DNA from: Pseudomonadota bacterium
GTDB taxonomy: Bacteria; Pseudomonadota; Alphaproteobacteria; Rhizobiales; Hyphomicrobiaceae
Length of the DNA stretch: 6,395 bases
Direction: 5' to 3'
Assembly: GCA_023405815.1 (NCBI GenBank)
Contig: JAEXXM010000008.1
Location: 1-6,395, forward strand
Made by a program: the position numbers and the translations under genes. Every line of letters begins with the position of its first letter. Position 1 is the first letter of the stretch. The notes under the pieces are model-generated. The model was not told where the DNA came from. It searched no databases and was given only the letters and a program-made list of their open reading frames with translations. Positions 1-5,475 of the stretch are shown here, in pieces.

Positions 1-274
1 ACCGATAGCGTCCGGAATCCTCCAGCTGCATCTTGAATATCTGCTCGATTTTATCGAGGCGCGCGCGCTCCGCATCGGTTGTTGGCTCCAGAGCTTCGTT
101 GTCATTGATAAACCGAACGCCGAGGAATGCCACGGATTCCCGCTCGGCCGCTTGTATCTCCGCAGCCGCGCTTGCGACGCCGCCAGATGCCGTGCAGATC
201 GCCATAATCAAGCCGGCGAGAACCACAACGATGCGCGCTGGCGTCGCAGCCCCTGCACAACTCAGTATCTTCAT
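1..274 (-). CDS. Small secreted protein, DUF2380/DUF3280-like, partial
   Basis: The minus frame stays open from the ATG at 274 to the window edge, giving 91 codons with the C-terminus missing. Residues 1-38 form a signal peptide: Lys at position 2, a hydrophobic core at about 14-28, and a small-residue ASAAA stretch at 34-38 suited to signal peptidase I. The mature part begins around residue 39 and contains VAFLGVRFIND (48-58), then a charged helix (DAERARLDKIEQIF, 67-80) and LEDSGRYR (84-91). This pattern of a strand, 'F-I-N/D', a helix and 'SGRY' matches my memory of small uncharacterised secreted proteins annotated DUF2380 or DUF3280. Their function is unknown and the family call is tentative. 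In-frame ATGs at 289 and 316 are possible alternative starts. None has a clear Shine-Dalgarno, and 274 was chosen because it gives the best-formed signal peptide. The gene is transcribed away from the cupin gene. Confidence 0.7.
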   Translation of the reverse strand, partial: MKILSCAGAATPARIVVVLAGLIMAICTASGGVASAAAEIQAAERESVAFLGVRFINDNEALEPTTDAERARLDKIEQIFKMQLEDSGRYR

Positions 275-646
275 TGTTGGATTGCCCATCGCCACTTGGT
301 CGATGCCTCCGCTCATGGGGTCACGTCGCGTACCCGATGCCCAATGTATGACACACATCCGTGAACGACGCCGTCGCCCAACGCGACACGGCGGCATCAA
401 ATCATGCGCACAAGCGCCAAGTTCTTAACGACCTCGATCCCGCAGCTTTTTACCGCAACAGGCAGAGGAACAACGTGGTGGCTCTGGGCCGGCAGCTGAT
501 CGGTTCATAATGAGGGCGTCAGGACGCAATGTTTTTCTTTCAAAATCCTATCTAACTCGGGTCGACACTTCCATTCGGACGGCAAGTAATTAGTCCGATG
601 CTCTGGACGGATTGAAACAAATGGGGTGGCCACAGGAGACACGTCC
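275..646. other. Intergenic region, no gene seen
   Basis: This 372-base stretch separates two divergent genes, so it should hold both promoters. I cannot point to a convincing -35/-10 pair. The part from about 520 to 620 is visibly more AT-rich than its surroundings, as expected near a promoter. An imperfect hairpin (GCCGTCGC at 370-377 against GCG at 383-385 and ACGGC at 388-392, with a two-base bulge) lies in the probable leader of the leftward gene. Short open frames across the stretch have no recognisable protein character. Confidence 0.5.
634..638 (+). promoter_or_regulatory. Ribosome binding site of the cupin gene
   Basis: AGGAG lies eight bases before the ATG at 647. This spacing selects 647 over the in-frame GTG at 626, which has no such site and would put extra residues before the signal peptide. 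Confidence 0.75.
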
Positions 647-1126
647 ATGACTAGAATGCGACCCTGCCTCGCGACCGCAGCTGTACTTGGACTAACAACG
701 CTGATTACCACTCAGGCGAGCCCCTCACCCAAGAAAGGGTTCGTCGCAGACATCGAGGCCCTCACCGAGAGCAACAATGACTTCCGCCGCGTCCTCTATA
801 CTGGAAAGAAGCTGCAGCTGGTCCTCATGGCCATTGCGCCGGGTGAGGACATCGGCGCTGAGGTGCACGAAGACGTCGATCAATTTTTCCGTGTTGAGCA
901 AGGCAAGGGCGAAGTTCAGATCGACGGCGTGGCTTCGCCCATTGAAAGCGATGACGCCTTTATCGTCCCCGCCGGGGCACGGCACAATGTCATGAACACG
1001 GGGAACGAACCGCTCAGGGTCTACACAATCTACGCGCCGCCCGAGCATCGTGACGGCATAGTGCGTGCCACCAAGGCCGAGGCAGGGGCTGCGGAAGCGC
1101 ACTTCGACGGAAAGACGACCGAGTAG
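647..1126 (+). CDS. Secreted single-domain cupin protein
   Basis: A 159-residue protein with an N-terminal signal peptide (residues 1 to about 24, hydrophobic core 8-21, likely cleavage after TTQA) and one cupin beta-barrel. Cupin motif 1 is recognisable at 66-88 (PGEDIGAEVHEDVDQFFRVE then GKG). It carries His74 and Gln79, in place of the usual His-x-His plus Glu. Motif 2 is PAGARHNVMN at 108-117, with Pro108, Gly110, His113 and Asn117 in the conserved positions. The fold normally binds one divalent metal, and here the likely ligands are His74, Gln79 and His113. The sequence resembles small proteins annotated as cupin_2 or mannose-6-phosphate-isomerase-like, most of which have no known substrate, so no reaction is assigned. 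Export to the periplasm is unusual for this type. The gene stands alone: the next plus-strand gene starts 283 bases downstream. Confidence 0.85.
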   Translation: MTRMRPCLATAAVLGLTTLITTQASPSPKKGFVADIEALTESNNDFRRVLYTGKKLQLVLMAIAPGEDIGAEVHEDVDQFFRVEQGKGEVQIDGVASPIESDDAFIVPAGARHNVMNTGNEPLRVYTIYAPPEHRDGIVRATKAEAGAAEAHFDGKTTE

Positions 1127-1153
1127 GACGGGCACCGGTGGCGTGAAGGTTGA

Positions 1154-1167
1154 ACGCAGGCCTGCGT
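1154..1167. repeat. Perfect 14-bp palindrome
   Basis: ACGCAGGCCTGCGT reads identically on both strands. It begins 28 bases after the cupin stop codon. As RNA it could form a five-pair stem with a four-base loop, but no T-run follows, so it would be a poor intrinsic terminator. It could instead be a protein-binding site. Chance occurrence in GC-rich DNA is possible. Confidence 0.5.
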
Positions 1168-1325
1168 CTCGCAAGCTGGCGCCTCCCCGTGAGTCACGAT
1201 CCCGCTGCGCGCATTTTGGCGAGTAGCTCAGAAGCTAACGCCCGGGATGACGCAGAAGACAGAACAACGCTGAGCTGACCAGCCTCACACCGCGCCTTTC
1301 GCTGGCAGACAAGTCGGCCATGGCT

Positions 1326-1337
1326 TGACCTGGGTCA
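1326..1337. repeat. Short inverted repeat overlapping a possible -35
   Basis: TGACC-TG-GGTCA is a five-base inverted repeat with a two-base spacer. It overlaps a TTGACC hexamer about 80 bases before the cytochrome c start codon. The position would suit a regulator controlling the fcc operon, but the arms are short and no regulator is identifiable. Confidence 0.3.
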
Positions 1338-1409
1338 TACGAGTTCGGCTGCCGGTCTGCTACGCGTGTGTCTAGTTGAACGACTGCGGGCGATCCAACC
1401 GGGATTACC

Positions 1410-1724
1410 ATGAAGCAACTTGCTACATGGACTTGGGTATCTCTGATCGCGGCCTTCTGCGCTGCGGCCGCGACCGCGCCGGCACAGAACGCTGCCTCCC
1501 CGCCCGGGCGTCTGCTGGCATCCAACTGCTCGCAGTGTCACGGGACCAGCGAACAGGGGCCGGGGTTCGACAAGCTGACCGGGAAATCCGCAGCCAAGCT
1601 CTATAAAGAACTGAAGGAGTTCCAGTCGGGGAAAGAGGGCGAGAACATCATGGCTCGCCATGCGATGGGATTCACCGACGCTCAACTGCGCGAGCTCTCG
1701 CGGTGGCTCTCGTCACAGCCGTGA
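1410..1724 (+). CDS. fccA: Monoheme cytochrome c, FccA-like subunit
   Basis: A 104-residue periplasmic class I cytochrome c. A Sec signal peptide spans residues 1-25 (hydrophobic core 9-23, likely cleavage after APA). The heme-binding motif CSQCH is at 40-44, with His44 as proximal ligand. The distal ligand is probably Met81 in IMARHAMGFTD (80-90), which lines up with the 'IMGR..KG(Y/F)(S/T)' segment of flavocytochrome c hemoproteins; Met86 is an alternative. The mature size of about 8-9 kDa, with one heme, is like the small monoheme FccA subunits and unlike the 21-kDa diheme FccA of Allochromatium. The gene ends 11 bases before the flavoprotein gene, the classic fcc order. It would take electrons from the flavoprotein and pass them to the respiratory chain. 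Start context is weak: GGGA is at 1401-1404. Confidence 0.85.
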   Translation: MKQLATWTWVSLIAAFCAAAATAPAQNAASPPGRLLASNCSQCHGTSEQGPGFDKLTGKSAAKLYKELKEFQSGKEGENIMARHAMGFTDAQLRELSRWLSSQP

Positions 1725-1729
1725 AGGAG
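1725..1729 (+). promoter_or_regulatory. Ribosome binding site of fccB
   Basis: AGGAG directly follows the cytochrome c stop codon and lies six bases before the ATG at 1736. This fixes the start at 1736 and not the in-frame GTG at 1703, which would overlap the cytochrome gene and bury the twin-arginine signal. Confidence 0.8.
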
Positions 1730-1735
1730 AGCGAG

Positions 1736-2992
1736 ATGGACCGGCGCCTTTTCCTGCTTTCCTCGATATCTGCCGCTCTTCCCTTGCTGACACGACGTGC
1801 TTGGGCCGTTGCACCACCCGTGAAGCCGAAGGCGCGTGTCGTCGTCATCGGCGGCGGCATGGCGGGTGCCACGGTGGCCAAGTACCTGCGCCTGTGGGGC
1901 GACGCCGTGGCGGTGACGCTCATCGAGCGCAAGCCAAAGTACGTCTCGAACATTCTGAGCAGCCTGGTACTCACCGGCCAGCGGACGATACCCAGCTTGA
2001 CCTTTGGCTATGAGACGCTGCGGGACCACTATGGCGTGCAGGTGGTGTTCGACAATGTCGTCGAGCTCGACCCAGTAGCGGTCACCGTGAAGCTCGCTTC
2101 GGGGGCCCAGTTGAGCGCTGACCGCGTGGTGATCGCCCCTGGCATAGAGTTCGAAGCGGTGCCCGGTCTTACTGATGGGAACCGCATGCCACACGCGTGG
2201 CAGGCCGGACCTCAAACCACGCTTCTCGCGCAACAACTCGCTGCCATGCCTGCCAACGGAGTTGTTGTTCTTACCGTCCCGAAGGCACCGTTCCGTTGCC
2301 CGCCCGGACCCTACGAGCGGGCATGCTTAATCGCCGACTGGCTCAAAGCGAACAAGCCCCAGGCCAAATTGATGCTACTCGATGCCAACCCGGACATCGT
2401 GGCTGAGAAGGAAAATTTCTCCCAGGCGTTCTCCGGGCTCTACGCGAACGTCATCGAGTATCGCGCCGACGTCGAAATTTCATCGGTCGATACGAGCCAT
2501 ATGACGCTCTCCACGAGTGACGGTCTCCTTCGCGCAGATGTCGTCAATCTCATTCCGCCGCAGCGTGCTGGCGCAGTCGTCGTGCATGCCGGGTTGGCCA
2601 CCGCGACCGAGGGGCGCTTTGCGCCTGTCGACGTCCTGAGCTACGCCAGCACCGTTGCTCCGAACGTGCACGTCATCGGCGACTCCAGTGCCACGACCCA
2701 ACCGAAAGCCGGCCACATCGCCAACCAGGAGGCCAAGGTCTGCGCCGATGCGCTGACGCGGCTTTTTGCAGGTCAACAGCCGGATCCGTCGCCCGTGACG
2801 AATTCCGCCTGCTATTCGACCATCACGCGAACTGAAGCCGGCTGGCTCAACGCGGTTTTTCAATACGATCCGGCCGCCAAGGCGATGACACCAGTTCCCA
2901 AATCTTTAGCGGCATCCGTGGGCTGGAGCAGCGAGAACTTCAAAGACATGGGCAAATGGTTCGATGCCCTTATGGCTGATACATTTGCCTGA
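1736..2992 (+). CDS. fccB: Flavocytochrome c sulfide dehydrogenase, flavoprotein subunit
   Basis: A 418-residue FAD protein of the sulfide:quinone oxidoreductase/FccB group, close to the usual family length of about 420-430. It begins with a twin-arginine signal (MDRRLFLLSS, Arg3-Arg4) and likely cleavage after AWA at 22-24, so it is exported folded with FAD. The dinucleotide-binding motif VVVIGGGMAG is at 35-44 and the second FAD contact HVIGDSS at 312-318. The family's redox-active cysteines are present: Cys188 in FRCPPGPYER (186-195) and Cys359 in SACYS (357-361), within the C-terminal FCSD flavin-binding domain. These are expected to form the active disulfide that accepts sulfide. By family knowledge it oxidises sulfide to sulfur or polysulfide and reduces the partner cytochrome c encoded just upstream. 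An additional Cys197 follows Cys188. Co-transcription with fccA is very likely. Confidence 0.92.
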   Translation: MDRRLFLLSSISAALPLLTRRAWAVAPPVKPKARVVVIGGGMAGATVAKYLRLWGDAVAVTLIERKPKYVSNILSSLVLTGQRTIPSLTFGYETLRDHYGVQVVFDNVVELDPVAVTVKLASGAQLSADRVVIAPGIEFEAVPGLTDGNRMPHAWQAGPQTTLLAQQLAAMPANGVVVLTVPKAPFRCPPGPYERACLIADWLKANKPQAKLMLLDANPDIVAEKENFSQAFSGLYANVIEYRADVEISSVDTSHMTLSTSDGLLRADVVNLIPPQRAGAVVVHAGLATATEGRFAPVDVLSYASTVAPNVHVIGDSSATTQPKAGHIANQEAKVCADALTRLFAGQQPDPSPVTNSACYSTITRTEAGWLNAVFQYDPAAKAMTPVPKSLAASVGWSSENFKDMGKWFDALMADTFA

Positions 2993-3017
2993 AGTTGCCT
3001 GATTGGAACCTGCACTT

Positions 3018-3022
3018 AGGAG
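3018..3022 (+). promoter_or_regulatory. Ribosome binding site of the third operon gene
   Basis: AGGAG lies eight bases before the ATG at 3031. It supports 3031 as a true start, in preference to the in-frame TTG at 2995, and shows that a gene was, or is, translated here despite the broken frame downstream. Confidence 0.7.
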
Positions 3023-3030
3023 CATATGCC

Positions 3031-3420
3031 ATGACGGTCGCGAATGCCGTCCGCGTCGCTGTCCGATCTCTGCTCATTGCAGTCGTGTTCACGGCAAGAA
3101 ATGAGCGACCGACCAAGCGCTACGCGAGGGAAAGACGGCCATCCGCGATATCCTTGCCCCGACTTCAAGGCGATCGAGGACGCATCGCTTCCGACGGCAC
3201 ATTGGCCGGCATCGGCAAGAAGATCGACGCCATACTCGCCAATTGCAGGTTGCCCGCGGAAGCGGATGCGAACTTGCACGTAATCCTCATGGACATCATG
3301 GCAGGCAGCGAGGCGATGCAGGGCAAGCAGGATGGCGTCTCTCCGACTGCTGGGGCCCAGAAAATCGCCCATGCCTACAGCTCCCACTTCGACCATCAGG
3401 GGTGGAAGGGGCTCCATTAG
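3031..3420 (+). pseudogene. Small exported protein, frame broken three times
   Basis: Third gene of the fcc operon, 38 bases after fccB. One frame is open from 3031 to the stop at 3418-3420 (129 residues), but its middle is Arg-rich and unlike a real protein. Residues 1-22 form a signal peptide (MTVANAVRVAVRSLLIAVVF). Protein-like sequence then continues in other frames: TDQALREGKTAIRDILA at about 3108-3158 (third frame), PDFKAIEDASLPTAH at about 3158-3202 (second frame), then back in the first frame from about 3202 as LAGIGKKIDAILANCRLPA and PEADANLH-like text to the end. Each junction is repaired by adding one base: near 3105-3108, in the C-run at 3157-3160, and at the T at 3202. The intact product would be about 130 residues, helical and periplasmic, with an ANCxLxxEADAxLH signature that I recall from uncharacterised proteobacterial proteins. 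Function unknown. It may be a real pseudogene or carry consensus errors. Confidence 0.6.
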
Positions 3421-3444
3421 CTGCCAAATCGCGGGTCGCCTGCA

Positions 3445-4248
3445 TCAGGAATGCCAACCTCCGTCACGACCTCGTCCGACGAGGTCGCTGTTCGGCAGTG
3501 TGTTCGGTGTCTCGACCATTATGAACCTCCGAGCGCCGGCTGCCCCTCTACACCACTGTCCCGAAAAGGACCCAATCCCAGCCGTCAGTGCCATTGCCAG
3601 CACGCCCCAGAAGGTCACACGAACGGTGGCCCGCAAAACGTCGGCACCACCTGCCTTTGCACCGACCGCGCCCAGCAGGGCGAGGAAGCCCAATGAAGCG
3701 ACCGAGACAATCGGCACAAGCTTATTTGTTGGCGGGACAAGAACCATCGAGAGCGGCAGCGCGGCGCCGACAGCAAACGTGGCAGCGGATGTGAGTGCCG
3801 CTTGTACGGGACGAGCGGTAGCGATTTCCGAGATGCCGAGTTCGTCGCGAGCGTGCGCGCCCAAGGCATCCTTTGCCATCAGCTGATCGGCCACCTTTCG
3901 CGCCAGCTCATGATCGACTCCACGGTTGACATAGATCTGAGCCAGCTCTTCGCGTTCGAACGCGACATTCTCGCTCAGCTCCTTGCGTTCTCGCGCAAGA
4001 TCGGCATGTTCAGTATCGGACTGCGAGCTGACCGAAACATACTCACCGGCTGCCATCGACATTGCCCCCGCGACGAGGCCGGCCACACCGGCAATGAGAA
4101 CATCGCTGGATCTGGCCGCAGCGGACGCGACACCGACGATTAGGCTCGATGTCGAGACAATCCCGTCATTGGCCCCCAATACCGCGGCCCGCAGCCACCC
4201 AATGCGGTCGACGAGATGACTTTCCGGCTGCGCGTGGAGCCTGCTCAT
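3445..4248 (-). CDS. VIT1/CCC1-family iron/manganese transporter, 3' end frameshifted
   Basis: Membrane transporter of the VIT1/CCC1 type, which moves Fe2+ or Mn2+ out of the cytoplasm. The start is the ATG at 4248, with GAGGT four bases upstream; the open frame beyond it is not protein-like. Visible family features are helix 1 with GANDGIVSTSSLIVGVA (25-41), helix 2 with GAMSMAAGEYVSVSSQ (61-76), and the charged cytoplasmic segment rich in Glu (Glu87, 90, 93, 98, 100, 101) that binds metal in plant VIT1. A long helical linker follows, then three more hydrophobic segments at about 153-170, 178-197 and 210-228. As written, the frame runs to 3445 with an unrelated polar tail after GIGSF (224-228). 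Adding one T in the TTTT run (plus-strand A-run 3564-3567) gives GIGSFFGTVV and a stop at 3548-3550. That makes 233 residues, the normal family length. Confidence 0.88.
   Translation of the reverse strand: MSRLHAQPESHLVDRIGWLRAAVLGANDGIVSTSSLIVGVASAAARSSDVLIAGVAGLVAGAMSMAAGEYVSVSSQSDTEHADLARERKELSENVAFEREELAQIYVNRGVDHELARKVADQLMAKDALGAHARDELGISEIATARPVQAALTSAATFAVGAALPLSMVLVPPTNKLVPIVSVASLGFLALLGAVGAKAGGADVLRATVRVTFWGVLAMALTAGIGSFSGQWCRGAAGARRFIMVETPNTLPNSDLVGRGRDGGWHS
3467..3487. terminator. Hairpin between convergent genes
   Basis: CGACCTCGT at 3467-3475 and ACGAGGTCG at 3479-3487 form a perfect nine-pair stem with a three-base loop. It lies 46 bases past the stop of the rightward operon and 60 bases past the expected stop of the leftward transporter gene, so it could end both transcripts. 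No T-run follows on either strand, so it is not a textbook intrinsic terminator. Confidence 0.55.
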
Positions 4249-4449
4249 GGTGACCTCGCTGTGCCCTACAACGGTTGGCAGTGACGTCCTCCAACCCGCA
4301 ACGATCAAGGGCAGTGCCGCCACGGAGGGGGCCAGAGTCAACCGGACAATACTTTCGCGGCTGGCGCGGCTTGTTGACCTATATCATCGCCTTCCCAATT
4401 GAGAGACCGACAATGATCATTAGGGGGGTACTACCAGTGGAGCAGTCCG
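4249..4449. promoter_or_regulatory. Divergent intergenic region
   Basis: This 201-base gap separates the leftward VIT transporter from the rightward cytochrome b gene and must hold both promoters. GGTTGG at 4273-4278 and CCAACC at 4291-4296 form a six-base inverted repeat with a 12-base spacer, 25 bases before the transporter start, where an operator could sit. A perfect palindrome is at 4412-4421. TTGACC at 4374-4379 resembles a -35 for the cytochrome b gene, but no good -10 follows at normal spacing. No recognisable Fur box or ICE/Irr motif was seen. Confidence 0.4.
4412..4421. repeat. Perfect 10-bp palindrome upstream of cytochrome b
   Basis: AATGATCATT is self-complementary and ends 28 bases before the cytochrome b start codon. 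It is AT-rich in a GC-rich background, which makes chance a little less likely. It could be a repressor site near the transcription start. Confidence 0.35.
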
Positions 4450-5178
4450 ATGACAGAATACAAAGAATACGTTGCCTGGGATGCGCCGACGCGCTTGTTC
4501 CATTGGATCAACGCGCTCGCCGTCATCGGCCTCCTGGTGACGGGGCTCGACATCTTGCTCGATGGCATCTTCCATCATTCGGCGGGTGGCAAGGTCATGC
4601 TCAAGGACGTGCACGTGTCCTTCGGCTACGTCATGGTGGTGAATCTGCTGTGGCGGTTTGTCTGGGCGTTCTTCGGCAACAGGTATGCGAGATGGCGCGC
4701 CATTGTGCCGGGCGGTCCTGGCTACCTGTCGGCGCTCCGCGCCTATACGGCCTCATTTCTGACGGGCGAGCCGCAACAGTACGTGGGGCATAACCCGCTG
4801 GCACGCATCGCTGTTGCCCTGCTGCTCTTCCTCCTGCTGATGCAGGCTTCAACCGGCCTCGTGCTCGCGGGCACCGACCTCTACTGGCCTCCCTTCGGAC
4901 ATTGGTTCGCGGCGTGGGTTGCAGCGCCTGGTGTCGATCCGTCTTTGGTCGTGCCCGGCGCCACCGACCTGATCGACAAGACGTCGTACGAGGCGATGCG
5001 CGCTTTCCGCAGTCCGTTCATTGCCGTGCATAAGCTGGGGTTCTACGCGCTCACCGCCGTCATCGTTATCCATCTCATTGCGGTCATAGTCACCGAGCTG
5101 CATGAGGGCGGCAGTATCACGTCGGCCATGTTCACCGGGCGCAAGATCCTCTCCCGTCGTCCGCCAGACGCACCGTAG
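4450..5178 (+). CDS. Cytochrome b561/HyaC-like membrane cytochrome b
   Basis: A 242-residue integral membrane protein of the prokaryotic cytochrome b561 group (COG3658-like, related to the b-type subunit of Ni-Fe hydrogenases and to formate dehydrogenase gamma). Four hydrophobic helices are visible at about 17-38, 57-76, 117-140 and 195-216. Candidate heme ligands are His18 in TRLFHW (14-19), His55 in VHVSFGY (54-60), His194 in AVHKLGFYAL (192-201) and His208 in VIVIHLIAVI (204-213), as expected for two b hemes. YVGHNPLARIAV (111-122) is typical of the family. The start at 4450 has GGAG seven bases upstream (4439-4442). Such proteins pass electrons between the quinone pool and a periplasmic or soluble partner. 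The partner is not obvious here, and nearby candidates are the FccA cytochrome and the downstream oxidoreductase. Expression with the next gene is possible but the gap is large. Confidence 0.88.
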   Translation: MTEYKEYVAWDAPTRLFHWINALAVIGLLVTGLDILLDGIFHHSAGGKVMLKDVHVSFGYVMVVNLLWRFVWAFFGNRYARWRAIVPGGPGYLSALRAYTASFLTGEPQQYVGHNPLARIAVALLLFLLLMQASTGLVLAGTDLYWPPFGHWFAAWVAAPGVDPSLVVPGATDLIDKTSYEAMRAFRSPFIAVHKLGFYALTAVIVIHLIAVIVTELHEGGSITSAMFTGRKILSRRPPDAP

Positions 5179-5475
5179 TGCGGCCGCAGCGCCTAACGCG
5201 CGGACCGCCTCATGTGGAGCGTCCAAGATCCAAGGGCGCCTCCTTCGGCCATACCAGCCTTCTGCCGAGCGGGGCGGCGGTTGCGAGCGGCTGTGCGGAG
5301 GCTGCAAGTGGCGGCAACCGTTCCGGTCATCGTTGCCTTTCAGTTTGTGGCAGTTCTGGAGCTTTCCACCCATTCGCAGGCAGAGGGCATCCCCCTGCGC
5401 GCGCTGCGGACAGGCGCAAGGAGACGGATCACCTATGCTATCCTGCAGGCTCCGCTGCAGGTGCTGGAAGCAGGC
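5179..5475. other. Gap or N-terminal extension of the next gene
   Basis: These 297 bases lie between the cytochrome b stop and the favoured start of the ferric-reductase-like gene. The reductase frame has no stop at least as far back as 5239. From a TTG at 5281 it would encode a basic start (MRAAVRRLQ) and a hydrophobic stretch VAATVPVIVAFQFVAVL at about residues 10-26, looking like a signal peptide or an extra helix. It is unclear whether this is translated. No T-rich terminator was found after the cytochrome b stop. Confidence 0.4.
5442..5461. repeat. Inverted repeat just before the reductase start
   Basis: CCTGCAG at 5442-5448 and CTGCAGG at 5455-5461 are exact reverse complements around a six-base loop. 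The hairpin ends four bases before the probable Shine-Dalgarno GGAAG (5466-5470), a position where it could influence translation. Each arm contains CTGCAG, itself a palindrome, so chance pairing is plausible. Confidence 0.35.

Larger units (their letters stand above)
1127..1409. other. Intergenic region upstream of the fcc operon
   Basis: No protein-like frame is seen in these 283 bases. The region should contain the end of the cupin transcript and the promoter of the cytochrome c/flavoprotein operon. It holds a perfect palindrome at 1154-1167 and a short inverted repeat at 1326-1337, both listed separately. TTGACC at 1325-1330 looks like a -35 hexamer, but I find no matching -10 at normal spacing. 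Confidence 0.5.

Noticed and set aside
33..428. Plus-strand open frame of 131 codons at the left edge
   Set aside because: It is the shadow of the minus-strand secreted protein, which has a good signal peptide and family-like text. This frame has neither.
467..471. GGAAC as an extracytoplasmic-function sigma -35 element
   Set aside because: No matching -10 (CGTT or TCTGA type) lies 16-17 bases downstream. The nearest CGGTT is about 29 bases away.
1223..1240. tRNA-like GTAGCTCAG segment
   Set aside because: It resembles a tRNA D-arm, but there is no matching acceptor stem, anticodon arm or TTC loop at the right distances.
1682..2236. Minus-strand open frame over the start of fccB
   Set aside because: FccB is unmistakable on the plus strand, and the minus product is rich in Arg and His with no recognisable features.
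4249..4341. N-terminal extension of the VIT transporter
   Set aside because: The frame is open upstream to 4341, but the extra 31 residues are not family-like. The ATG at 4248 has its own Shine-Dalgarno and begins the normal VIT N-terminus.
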